Assembly (NCBI GenBank): GCA_001673575.1
Contig: LZME01000059.1
Coordinates: forward strand, 1-64,000
Reading direction: 5' to 3'
DNA: 64,000 nt
Source: Mycolicibacter heraklionensis
GTDB lineage: Bacteria > Actinomycetota > Actinomycetes > Mycobacteriales > Mycobacteriaceae
Numbering within the stretch: position 1 is the stretch's first letter; every line of letters begins with the position of its first letter. The notes beneath the pieces were generated by a model. The model was not told where the DNA came from and made no database searches. It saw nothing but the letters and a program-made list of their open reading frames with translations. Positions 51,662 to 59,657 of this stretch are shown here, one piece after another. The translations under genes and the position numbers were made by a program.

Positions 51662-52813
51662 TCAGCTGAAGAGTCCGAAGAAGTCGCCCAGCCAATCGGT
51701 GGACAGGCTCGACCCCGGGTCGGTGTCGCTGATGTCGGGGGCCGGCGCGTCGGGAATTTCGGGTAGATCGATCCCGGCTCCGGGCGGAGTGACCACGACG
51801 GGTCCCTTGCCGTCCCAGCCGGAGCCAAGCAGCGCACCGATCGTCTGGTCCCAGGCCAACCAGGCCCCGATCGGACCGATCGCTTGGCTGGCGATGCTCA
51901 GACTGCCGAGCAGAGGCACGCCGCCCAGGTCGAGGCCGATACTGTTGAAAATCGAACCACCCACTGCGGGAACGGAATCGACGACCTGCCCACCGGTACC
52001 CAGCACCTCGTAGGGGCCGACGGCCACAGATCCCGGAGTGAACAACCCACCGAACGCGATGTCGAGGTGTTCCATGCTCAGCCCCGGCGGGAAGAATCCA
52101 GCGTGGTTGATCAGCGGCAGCAATGAATCCAGACTCAGTGTCGCGCCGTTGAAGAACGCTCCGGACATGTTCGCCAGAGTGTCAGTGAAACTATCGTTCG
52201 CTTCGATGCTGTTGAGCAGCGCCACCCACGGGCTGATACCCGGGCCGATCATGCCCATGATCATCCCGCTCAGCGGCGACGACAGGAAGTTCACGATCGG
52301 TGTCACCATCGCGGGATCGATACCGGCCGGCAGGAACTGCGGCAGCAGCTGTACCAGCCCGATATGGCCGAGCAAGTCGGTTACGCCGTCTCCACTGCTG
52401 AGCATGTGGTTATGCACGGTCGCAATGGTTTCGGCGGACGCGCCTCCCAGCGAGTAGCCGGTCAGCACCTTCTCCAGGTTGTCCTGCATCTGCGCCATGA
52501 CACTGTTGAGGTTTGTCGGGTCGTCGAACACCTGCTGCCAGAAGTCGCCCTGGTTGGCCAGGAACTGCTGGAAGCTGACGTTCGGCGCCAGGTAGTAGTT
52601 CTGCAGAAGCCGGGACACGTTGTCCGAGGTTTCGTTCCACACGTCCTGCCAGGTCCCGAGCAGGCTGCCCACGATGCCGCCGTCGGCGGTCAGCGCCACA
52701 TCCCGGACGACGGAGACTTCTGCCACCGGGGTGGCCACCGGGGTGACCGCGACCAGGCCGCTCCCGACCATCACGATGCCGGCGGTGACGTAGGGGCGAA
52801 GAGTTTGCTGCAC
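51662..52813 (-). CDS. Exported GjpA-like porin-family protein
   Basis: A 383-residue exported protein. The N terminus QQTLRPYVTAGIVMVGSGLVAVTPVA is an export signal shared by a mycobacterial family annotated as GjpA-like outer-membrane porins. The mature part has many medium-length hydrophobic helices (VTDLLGHIGLVQLLPQFLP, NFLSSPLSGMIMGMIGPGISPW) and a Pro/Asp-rich C terminus. Channel activity is not established for this branch. The GTG at 52813 follows AAGGAGACGGTC. The 17-bp element at 52899-52915 upstream is identical to one upstream of MarR paralogue 3. Confidence 0.75.
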   Translation of the reverse strand: MQQTLRPYVTAGIVMVGSGLVAVTPVATPVAEVSVVRDVALTADGGIVGSLLGTWQDVWNETSDNVSRLLQNYYLAPNVSFQQFLANQGDFWQQVFDDPTNLNSVMAQMQDNLEKVLTGYSLGGASAETIATVHNHMLSSGDGVTDLLGHIGLVQLLPQFLPAGIDPAMVTPIVNFLSSPLSGMIMGMIGPGISPWVALLNSIEANDSFTDTLANMSGAFFNGATLSLDSLLPLINHAGFFPPGLSMEHLDIAFGGLFTPGSVAVGPYEVLGTGGQVVDSVPAVGGSIFNSIGLDLGGVPLLGSLSIASQAIGPIGAWLAWDQTIGALLGSGWDGKGPVVVTPPGAGIDLPEIPDAPAPDISDTDPGSSLSTDWLGDFFGLFS

Positions 52814-53443
52814 GACCGTCTCCTTATGTTGTGCTCCGCATATCGCGTAAGCCCGACACATCTCGACGGTCGCCCTGCCTGGCAACTGCCGACATGAACA
52901 AGGCGAAAGCTACTCCGCATAAACTTGTGATGTCCAGGAAAAAATGAAAATTTCCTGATCGATTTTTGACAGAAGCGGAGATAGAAATCGCGTCTTTTGC
53001 CTAGACTGGCACGTCAACGGGCTAAAATGATCCTGTGCGGCTAATGATTTTGACGGATGTCGACATGGCCCAAGCTACCGGCAAGTAACCCATATCGTCT
53101 GGTCGCGAGAGGATAGACTCGCATGCCGCGACGAAGTGGCCATCCGGCGCGTAAGCCCTTCTAGCTGGCCATATACACTTTCCACGTCACACGATCAAAG
53201 TAACGGCTGAGAAAGGAAAGCCTGGTTGCCGAACCTGATCGTTGAACCCCCACAGGAACTTTCCAGGTTATTTACGGCGCCCCCACCCGCGCCGCCCCTT
53301 AGCCCCGACTTTCGAAAAAGTTAGCTGGCGTCGAGGCCCCAGCCGTTGAGTCGAGGCCTGTGTTGCTGGCGGATCGCCGTGAGGGTCGCGGCGCACCAGG
53401 AACCACGCCCCTCATCGCAATGTCAGCGATAACCGAGCTGGCC
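52814..53443. other. 630-base intergenic region with regulatory elements
   Basis: No convincing gene on either strand. It holds the 17-bp element at 52899-52915, an inverted repeat CAGGAAA/TTTCCTG (52935-52941 and 52951-52957), a plus-strand TAAAAT at 53023, and a direct repeat GTCGAGGCC at 53330 and 53351. It is AT-richer between 52920 and 53060 than the surroundings, as expected for a promoter region of the GjpA-like gene. A small RNA cannot be excluded. Confidence 0.5.
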
Positions 53444-54619
53444 TCAGATCATCGCCCGCAACGCCGGCGCCGGCTCCACCCCCATGACCGTCAGGGCACT
53501 GGAGTGATAGATCGTCCCCGGGGTCTGGATGGCATGCCCCAGTCCGACGTGGGCGTCGCGCCAGAACCGTTGTAGCGGGTTGTTCCGGCGCGCGGCATTG
53601 CCCCCGGAACGGGCGAAGATCGCGTCGGCGGCAGTAACGGCCCGCCAGGCACAGCGAATCTGGTTGCGCCGCACCAGCGATCGATCTTCGAAGCTGATCT
53701 CCTTACCCGCGTCGGCGAGGTCGTACATTCTGCTGATGCCGTCCAGGAGCTGCACGCGTGAGGCGGCGATCTCCGCGGCCGCTTCGGAGATGGCGTAGAG
53801 CACGTACGGGTCGTCTTTGATCTTGGTGCCGGTGGCGGCCACCCGGTCGCGCTGGTAGTCGAGATGCGCTGCCAGCGCGCCCTCGGTGATCCCGATGAGC
53901 GCGGCGGTGATCCCGAGCGGGAACATCGTCCAGAACGGCAGCTTGTAGACCGTCTCGGTGCGTCCGGCCGCCTCGGCGGCGCCGACACCGGAGGCGACGT
54001 GCTCGAAGTCGATGGTGCGGTAGTCCGGGATGAAGGCGCCCTCGACAATGATGTCCTTGCTGCCGGTGCCCGAGAGGCCGATGACGTCCCAGGAGTCCTC
54101 GACGATGGTGTAGTCGCCGCGCGGCAAGACGACGTGGAGCACTTTCGGCGGCCCACCCTCGCCGCCACCGACGCGCGCGCCCAGGAAGATCCAGCTGCAG
54201 TGGTCGGTGCCCGAGGAGAAGTTCCACCGCCCAGTCAACCGATAGCCGCCCTCGACCGGGGTCGCAACACCTTGTGCCGCATACGGAGACGCGATCCAGG
54301 TATCGGGATCCTCGGCCCAGATTTCGGCCTGGAGCCGGCGGTCCATCAACGCCATCTCCCACGGGTGCACTCCCCCGACGCCGCACACCCAGCCGGTGGA
54401 GCCGCAGTGCTTGGCCACCGCCATGACCGCCTCGGCGAAGTCGCGCGGGTGCGCCGCGTAGCCGCCGAAGTCGGTCGGCTGCAGCATCCGCATCACGCCG
54501 GCCTGGCGGATCAGTGCCACTGACTGCTCGGAGAGCTTGCCGAGCCGTTCGCTGTCGTCAGCGGTACCGGCCAGCTGGGCAGCGATCTGCTCGACACGCT
54601 CGACAACTTCGTGCGCCAT
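53444..54619 (-). CDS. Acyl-CoA dehydrogenase-fold flavin-dependent hydroxylase (HsaA-like)
   Basis: A 391-residue oxygenase component of a two-component flavin monooxygenase. It resembles HsaA, the steroid-ring 3-HSA hydroxylase: CGSTGWVCGVGGVHPWEMAL, the GRWNFSSGTDHCSWIFLGA segment, GLSGTGSKDIIVEG and the C-terminal QRFWRDAHVGLGHA. It needs FMNH2 or FADH2 from a separate reductase, which is not encoded here. The substrate is probably a phenol or polyaromatic, but is unknown. It is divergent from a TetR gene with a palindromic operator between them, so it is likely substrate-induced. Confidence 0.88.
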   Translation of the reverse strand: MAHEVVERVEQIAAQLAGTADDSERLGKLSEQSVALIRQAGVMRMLQPTDFGGYAAHPRDFAEAVMAVAKHCGSTGWVCGVGGVHPWEMALMDRRLQAEIWAEDPDTWIASPYAAQGVATPVEGGYRLTGRWNFSSGTDHCSWIFLGARVGGGEGGPPKVLHVVLPRGDYTIVEDSWDVIGLSGTGSKDIIVEGAFIPDYRTIDFEHVASGVGAAEAAGRTETVYKLPFWTMFPLGITAALIGITEGALAAHLDYQRDRVAATGTKIKDDPYVLYAISEAAAEIAASRVQLLDGISRMYDLADAGKEISFEDRSLVRRNQIRCAWRAVTAADAIFARSGGNAARRNNPLQRFWRDAHVGLGHAIQTPGTIYHSSALTVMGVEPAPALRAMI

Positions 54620-54686
54620 TACCGGTACCTCCTGATCTGGCGGAACCCACTGCGGGCTCCGTTGGTTTCAGTACCGTACCTCCGAT

Positions 54687-54720
54687 TTGACCAAATGGTC
54701 AATCCATATGGTCAATCCAT
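54687..54720. promoter_or_regulatory. Candidate TetR operator between hydroxylase and regulator
   Basis: TTGACC-AAAT-GGTCAA at 54687-54702 is a perfect 6-bp inverted repeat. It merges into an exact tandem repeat of ATGGTCAATCCAT (54695-54707 and 54708-54720), giving three half-sites GGTCAA or its complement. The location in a divergent intergenic region is that of a TetR operator. Confidence 0.65.
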
Positions 54721-54756
54721 TTGTGCAACGGGTTCTCACCTGGCTAACCTGCCTTC

Positions 54757-55260
54757 ATGGGCAACCGTGAGGATCTGCTGGAAGGCGCCAAGCGCTGCCT
54801 CGTCGAACGGGGCTGGGCCAATACGACAGTGCGCGACATCGCCGCGGCGGCCGGTGTCAGCCATGCCGCGATCGGCTATCACTTCGGCAGCCGCGAGCGA
54901 CTTCTGGTGCAGGCTCTCTTCGAAGAGCTCGACGAACTCGACGCCCGCATGTCCCCCGACGGGCAACACGCCACGGCCGTGGAGCGATGGCAGGCGGTGC
55001 TGGAGTCCTTCACCACCGACAAGGCACTGTGGACATCGCATCTGGAAGCGATCGTGCAAGCCCAACGCAACGACGAACTGCGTGCGCGTCTTGCCGAAGG
55101 TCAACAACGCGCGCGGGTCGAGCTGGGCGGCTCGGTCGCGCTAGCAGTGGTGCTGGGCATGATGATTCAGTCACTGATCGATCCGGAGAGTGCGCCGACG
55201 GCAACGCAGGCGGTTGCCGAGCTCCGGGAGCTGGCGGGCGGAGGACACACCCCACAGTGA
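54757..55260 (+). CDS. TetR family regulator
   Basis: A 167-residue protein. The N-terminal helix-turn-helix is clear: LLEGAKRCLVERGWANTTVRDIAAAAGVSHAAIGYHFGSRERLL (about 7-50). The C-terminal ligand domain is short (TetR proteins are often near 200 residues), ending in a Gly/Ala-rich helix with MMIQSLIDPE. It is divergent from the HsaA-like hydroxylase and most likely represses it through the palindrome at 54687-54720. The inducer is unknown. Confidence 0.9.
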   Translation: MGNREDLLEGAKRCLVERGWANTTVRDIAAAAGVSHAAIGYHFGSRERLLVQALFEELDELDARMSPDGQHATAVERWQAVLESFTTDKALWTSHLEAIVQAQRNDELRARLAEGQQRARVELGGSVALAVVLGMMIQSLIDPESAPTATQAVAELRELAGGGHTPQ

Positions 55261-55294
55261 CTTGAAGCGGAGCCATCGAACGGCCAGGTGCACC

Positions 55295-55317
55295 GTATCG
55301 GCGCCAATCGCCGATAC
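55295..55317. terminator. Bidirectional hairpin between TetR and MarR-2
   Basis: GTATCGGCG (55295-55303) and CGCCGATAC (55309-55317) are perfect 9-bp arms around a 5-base loop, lying between convergent genes. Confidence 0.65.
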
Positions 55318-55402
55318 CACCACGCTTTAGCCCATCTCTGCTCAGTCGCAACCATCTCGACCGGCTAGCGCACCGCGCAGACCGCCCACCTTGCGATCCG
55401 CT

Positions 55403-55939
55403 TCACGCCCGTCGAGCCGACTGCCGCGCGAACTCACCGGCCGGCACTTCTTCCCGCCAGATCTGAAGTGAGCGGTTGATCTGACCACAGCTCTCCGCCA
55501 TTGCCGCGATCTGCGGACGGGTCAGCGCGCTAAAGAAGTGACTCCGGACCGAAGCGGAATACGTGATCATCGCTCGCTCCGCACTCGTTCGCCCGAAGCT
55601 GGTGATGGTCGCCAGCACGCGCCGACGGTCAGACGGACTCGCCGTCCGCGCCACCAAACCCTGGTCTTCGAGGCGGCGGATTAGTCTGGTCAGCCGACTC
55701 GGCGACAACGCCAAAGCATCGGCGAGAACGCTCATCTGAACGCCACCCGCTGGGGAGCCAGCCAGATGCGCCAGCAACTGCACATCGATGAGTGACAACT
55801 CGTGCGAGTCATCCAATTCGCGATTGAGCATCGCCGTCACACGCAAGACAGTGTTCAGGTAGTTGTGCCACGATTTCCGTTCGGCCAAATCAAGTTCTGG
55901 CGCTCGACCCCCAGATCGGCGCGACGCGCCTCCGTCCAT
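55403..55939 (-). CDS. MarR-family regulator (paralogue 2)
   Basis: A 178-residue winged-helix protein. Pattern: KSWHNYLNTVLRVTAML, HELSLIDVQLLAHL, LSPSRLTRLIRRLEDQGLVAR, DRRRVLATIT and a C-terminal CGQINRSL helix. It is closest to paralogue 1 at 48281, and the two face each other around the PGRS/GjpA/hydroxylase/TetR block. The ATG at 55939 gives a Gly/Arg-rich N-terminal extension of about 20 residues. Ligand and targets are unknown; the cluster suggests local autoregulation. Confidence 0.88.
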   Translation of the reverse strand: MDGGASRRSGGRAPELDLAERKSWHNYLNTVLRVTAMLNRELDDSHELSLIDVQLLAHLAGSPAGGVQMSVLADALALSPSRLTRLIRRLEDQGLVARTASPSDRRRVLATITSFGRTSAERAMITYSASVRSHFFSALTRPQIAAMAESCGQINRSLQIWREEVPAGEFARQSARRA

Positions 55940-56405
55940 GCCGTTGCCCCCTCCGGTTCGACCGAGACCGCGTCGCCATGTTCAACAGTGCAACCACCGG
56001 ACGACGCCGCCCCGAGGCTAGCCGACGGGCGACTATTTTGTATCGAAAATTAAGTCATGGGTGCCACACGGGTCGCCGGGAAGCCGCTGCCCGTAGTTGG
56101 CGGGCACGGCCGATAGCGCGCGCTCAGAGCCTGTTATACCTGCTCATATCCATGTATGGGTCAAGCGTTGACAATCCGAAGCCGACCGCCGCGACGACAC
56201 CGCCGCCTTATCAATTACGATTCAAACTGAAATCCGCGAACCCCTGCCGATCGATCCGAAGACGCCCGCCCGATATTTGCTGGCCTGCTACCCCGATTGC
56301 CCGCTGCGGCCAGGTGGTGCCGGGCTGACCAGCGTGGGTTCCGTTGCCGCGATTACTGAGACGAAGATCCTGCGGGCGCCCGGCGCATGTGCGGCCGCCC
56401 CATAC
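55940..56405. other. 466-base intergenic region upstream of MarR-2
   Basis: No gene is supported on either strand. An AT-rich imperfect palindrome at 56031-56056 (GACT...AGTC ends, AAAATAGTC on the minus strand) lies about 90 bases upstream of MarR-2 and could be its promoter/operator. A near-palindrome around ATTCAAACTGAAAT lies at 56220-56234. The rest shows nothing definite. Confidence 0.4.
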
Positions 56406-56918
56406 CTATCCGGCGCTGCGGCGCCTGGCCTTCTGCGCTGCCTTCAGTGGGACGCCGATCCGACGGCAATTATCACCCAACGCGATCATCTGCGGCCGCG
56501 ACATCTGCACAAGGTAAAGGGCACGCACCGACTGAGCGTAGGTTCGGGCCGCCGGCCGTATTCGAGCTCGGCCTTCACGGGTGATGCTGGCGACGACGCC
56601 GCGCCCGTCGGTTCGGCTGCGATTACGGCGAACCAAGCCCTTCGATTCCATCCGCCGCATGAGTTCGGTCAGTCTGCTCGGCGCGAGCACCATCGCGTGA
56701 GCCAAATCGCCCATCCGCGCCGAGCCATCGGCCGATCGGTCAAGCGCTTCGAGCACTAGGTATTCGAACTGACTCAGATCGTGCCGGGCGAGCAGGCGAC
56801 GGTTGATCAAACCAAGAAGCAAACTCGACGAGTCCAGGAAGTCCTGCCAACACCGCTGCTCGAGCTCATCTAGACCCGGCAGGTGATGCGCTGGGTTCTC
56901 GGCGCCGTCGTCATCCAC
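56406..56918 (-). CDS. MarR-family regulator (paralogue 3)
   Basis: A 170-residue winged-helix protein. Pattern: LPGLDELEQRCWQDFLDSS, RHDLSQFEYLVLEAL, APSRLTELMRRMESKGLVRR, the wing with DGRGVVASITREGRA, TYAQSVRALYL and CRRIGVPL. I chose GTG 56918 because the protein then aligns from its first residue with paralogue 4 (both have 12 residues before LPGLD), and the 22 bases before the GTG are also alike. Longer in-frame starts exist at ATG 57047 and TTG 57080. A duplicated promoter module with the palindrome TTGAACTATCTAATTCAA lies upstream. Confidence 0.82.
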   Translation of the reverse strand: MDDDGAENPAHHLPGLDELEQRCWQDFLDSSSLLLGLINRRLLARHDLSQFEYLVLEALDRSADGSARMGDLAHAMVLAPSRLTELMRRMESKGLVRRNRSRTDGRGVVASITREGRARIRPAARTYAQSVRALYLVQMSRPQMIALGDNCRRIGVPLKAAQKARRRSAG

Positions 56919-57067
56919 GGCGGGCGACGGTATCGAAGAACCTCGGCGGATCGGCGAAGAAACTTCGGCCGATTCCAAGGCCGAGTCGGTTCCGGCGGCC
57001 GACGACGGCGACGGGCAACGCTTGAATTGGGACAACACGCTGGTCATGAGCCACTTCGATCCCGGCC

Positions 57068-57121
57068 AGAAAACAGCCAATTTGAACTATCTAATTCAAG
57101 GCGAAAGCTACTCGCGAGTAG
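57068..57121 (-). promoter_or_regulatory. Duplicated promoter/operator module of MarR-3
   Basis: Contains the 18-bp operator-like palindrome TTGAACTATCTAATTCAA (57082-57099), the 17-bp element CAAGGCGAAAGCTACTC (57097-57113) also found before the GjpA-like gene, and the perfect 14-bp palindrome CTACTCGCGAGTAG (57108-57121). Diverged copies occur at 58022-58066 and 58375-58414. Confidence 0.65.
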
Positions 57122-57353
57122 GCGTTCATAACGCGTTCTAGCGCTACTTGAGATGGCCATACCCCACGCCCGACAGCCTAACCAACGGTTCACGGTCGCT
57201 AAAGACCCAATTTGCCGCATGTCCTGGCAATGCAACGTGCCTTAATTAGCTACTAGCAGGCGCGTAATTCATTCGGCAATCACCGCGCGAAAAGGCCATG
57301 ACGCGTCCAAAACCTACGCGGCCCACCGTCGTACGGTTGGCAAGAGCGTCGCC

Positions 57354-57869
57354 TCAGCGAACGGCCTTGAGCCCCTTCCGGCGCCCATTCGTGCTGAGCG
57401 ACTCGTTGATCCGCCGGCAGCTGTCGACCAGGTTGACCATTTGCTCGTGCTTGAGCTGGTTGAGGTAGTGCACGCGAATGCCCTGCGCGTAAGTCTCCAT
57501 CACCGCATGCAGACGCGTGTGCCCCGCACTGGTGATCCGGGGCAGAATGCCGCGCGGGTCCCCTGGACTCGGGCTGCGGGTGATCCAGCCGTGGCCTTCC
57601 AGCCGGCGAATCTGGGTGGACAACTGCCCCTGCGTCACGCCAAGCGTCTCTGCCAGCACACACAGCCGGTGCTCCCGACGCTTGGGCCTGCTCAGCAGCT
57701 CCAACAGCAGGACGTCACGTATCGAGAGATCATGCGCGCCCTTGAGGCATACATTCACTGCGTCAACGACATTCAGCGAGCACGCCAGAAACTGTTGCCA
57801 GCAGTGTTGCTCGATTCCATCGAGCCCAGGGAGCCAGGCTATTGCCTGCAGTTCATGCATCTCGTCCAC
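57354..57869 (-). CDS. MarR-family regulator (paralogue 4)
   Basis: A 171-residue winged-helix protein and closest relative of paralogue 3. Pattern: LPGLDGIEQHCWQQFLACS, AHDLSIRDVLLLELL, TQGQLSTQIRRLEGHGWITR (the usual SRLT is here GQLS), wing DPRGILPRITSAGHT, TYAQGIRVHYL and CRRINESL. The recognition helix has changed more than in the other copies, so its DNA target may differ. The start is GTG 57869 by alignment with paralogue 3; an ATG lies at 57860. A diverged copy of the promoter module lies 150-200 bases upstream. Confidence 0.85.
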   Translation of the reverse strand: MDEMHELQAIAWLPGLDGIEQHCWQQFLACSLNVVDAVNVCLKGAHDLSIRDVLLLELLSRPKRREHRLCVLAETLGVTQGQLSTQIRRLEGHGWITRSPSPGDPRGILPRITSAGHTRLHAVMETYAQGIRVHYLNQLKHEQMVNLVDSCRRINESLSTNGRRKGLKAVR

Positions 57870-58443
57870 GGCGCGCGATGTTATCGAAGGATGCGCCGCA
57901 GAAACGGAGAACGCGTGTCAATTCCGACATCTCACCACAGATTCGCCCTGGCGAGAATGGCGTTCGGCAAAGGTCCGTGCGGCACGAGATCCCAGGTCAG
58001 CTAGATATTCCGAGCATCCTTAGAAAACCGTCGCGACGAAATAATTCGTTCAAACGGAAACTACTCAGTTTCGTTCGACCGGAAACCAATTGGTTCGATA
58101 GCGGAACGATGAAAAACGACGAGCACATCGCCGTCGACGCCAGCCGGATCGCGCGACACGCACTACGCCCTGCGCGGCGGGAGAACTCACCTAATCCACG
58201 CCCCGCGGCCCTGTCGATATAGGCATGGCTCTCGGGCGCGCGCCGGATTCCGGGCATCTCGTCGACGGCGTGGGACGCTAGCGAACGACAGATCTACCGC
58301 ACAGCCAAGAATGCTTCAGCAGCGCGCAGACCGGCCAGAACTAGCAGTCCAGCGAAATACACTGGCCGGCAAGGGAAAACGGCAACTTTGAACCACTTGG
58401 TTCAACACGGAACCGGCAGACTTGCCGTCGTCGGGTGTCCGAG
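57870..58443 (-). other. 574-base intergenic region: MarR-4 promoter and remnant of a fifth MarR copy
   Basis: Two promoter-module copies lie here, at 58022-58066 and 58375-58414. The second carries the near-perfect palindrome TTGAACCACTTGGTTCAA (58388-58405). Downstream of it, at 58249-58287, 29 of 39 bases match the start region of MarR-4, including the GACGAGATGC just after the start, but no MarR fold follows. This looks like the 5' remnant of a lost paralogue. Other palindromes: GAAACT/AGTTTC (58057-58072) and the perfect 12-mer AACCAATTGGTT (58084-58095). No intact gene is seen. Confidence 0.6.
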
Positions 58444-58989
58444 TCAGGAGTTCGTGGCGAGCGTCAGTTCCATCAATTTGAGCGCCTGCTCGCACGCGTC
58501 AATCCCGGGTGCCTGCGGGTTGACCCACCAACCGACCACGCCGGCGGCGTCGCTGGCGACCCCGCAGGAGCCGTTCGGGTCGGCCGGACGCATCACGATC
58601 GAGGGCACGCCCACGATGGTCTTGGGCTCGATCTGATACTTCAGGAACTCGGCGACCTTGCGTTCGTTGTCCAGGCTGCCCTGCTCGAACCAGAACCGGG
58701 TGATGTCGATCAGCCCGGCCGGGTTGGCCGCCTGCCAGCGGCAGATGGCGCCGACGAAGGTGCTCTGGATGTCGAGCGGGTCCGCTCCCACCGTCTTGGC
58801 CAAGATGTCGGTGGTCAGTACCTCGCACTCCTTGAGCAGGTTCGGGTACTGCCGCTCGGAGTTGTTGTTGCGCTTGGTGTCGCCCGCACCGGCCTTGACC
58901 GCGGTGCCGCCCACCTCACGGGAGCAACCCGTCAAGCTGGTCAACACTGACAACACCGCGACCGCGCCGGCCAGGATCCGGCGGCTCAT
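58444..58989 (-). CDS. lprC: Lipoprotein LprC
   Basis: A 181-residue lipoprotein equivalent to Rv1275. The signal peptide ends in the lipobox LTGC with C22 as the modified residue. The mature domain has four Cys (ECEVLT, AICRWQ, GSCGVA, DACEQA), likely two disulfides, of the DUF3558 type. It overlaps lprB by ATGA, and the two mature domains resemble each other (CEV, C-W, final helix). The function is unknown; it is a surface lipoprotein beside an ABC exporter. Confidence 0.93.
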   Translation of the reverse strand: MSRRILAGAVAVLSVLTSLTGCSREVGGTAVKAGAGDTKRNNNSERQYPNLLKECEVLTTDILAKTVGADPLDIQSTFVGAICRWQAANPAGLIDITRFWFEQGSLDNERKVAEFLKYQIEPKTIVGVPSIVMRPADPNGSCGVASDAAGVVGWWVNPQAPGIDACEQALKLMELTLATNS

Positions 58990-59537
58990 TTGGAGTTCGC
59001 AATCGACTGGCGGGTCAGCTCTTTGGCGACGTCGCACGGATCCGGGAACGGCTTCTGCGCGAAGCTCACCGACCACTCGATGAAGTCATCTTTGAATTGG
59101 ATGCCGACCTCACACAGGTTGTCGCCCATCGTCGGGGCGGTGCCGATCGCGATGAAACCGCTGTGGCCGTCGATGTTGATGTCCTCCACCGAAGTCCGTG
59201 AGACCTCCTCGGTCTTGCGCTCGCGGCCGATGGGGCTGCCGCGATACCAGGAGAAGGAGAAGTGCGGGCCCATGATCCCGCCGCGCAGCAGCCACTGGCA
59301 GCCCACCGAGTTCTGTGCGGTGCTGATCAACCCGGCCACCCGAGTCAGGTTGGCCATCGTCTCGTCACTGATGCCACCGCACTGCGGGAACGACGGACCA
59401 TGATTGCTCTGCTCGGCCGTCGGCGACGCAGACTGGCTGCCGCCCTGAGCTTCAGGCGAGTCGGAGTCAGAACATCCGCCGACCATCGGAATCAGGGCAG
59501 CGGCCGCCAAGGCCGGGACCGTCAGTTTGAGCCGCAC
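58986..59537 (-). CDS. lprB: Lipoprotein LprB
   Basis: A 183-residue lipoprotein equivalent to Rv1274 (DUF3558 type). Lipobox VGGC, with C22 counted from the chosen start, then a Ser/Gln-rich linker and a conserved core (FPQCGGISDETM, VGCQWLLRGG, FSFSWYRGSPIGRERKTEEVSR). I chose GTG 59537 because the -10-like TACAGT (59545-59550) ends 7 bases upstream and overlaps the alternative GTG at 59546. It is divergent from the ABC exporter genes. Confidence 0.92.
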   Translation of the reverse strand: MRLKLTVPALAAAALIPMVGGCSDSDSPEAQGGSQSASPTAEQSNHGPSFPQCGGISDETMANLTRVAGLISTAQNSVGCQWLLRGGIMGPHFSFSWYRGSPIGRERKTEEVSRTSVEDINIDGHSGFIAIGTAPTMGDNLCEVGIQFKDDFIEWSVSFAQKPFPDPCDVAKELTRQSIANSK

Positions 59538-59657
59538 ACGATGCACTGTAGCGGCACCGCCGCCCGTCAACCACGACACAGCGGTGACCAGTCGGTTTGT
59601 GTCGCCGCGTAGCGCCACGGCAACGCCACGACCGCACGGATGTGCGACAGTAGCCCC

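Noticed and set aside
57997..58257. 86-codon minus-strand frame starting MPGIRRAPESH
   Set aside because: Only its start region resembles MarR-4. The rest has no MarR features and it runs through the MarR-4 promoter module, so I treat it as a remnant and not a gene.
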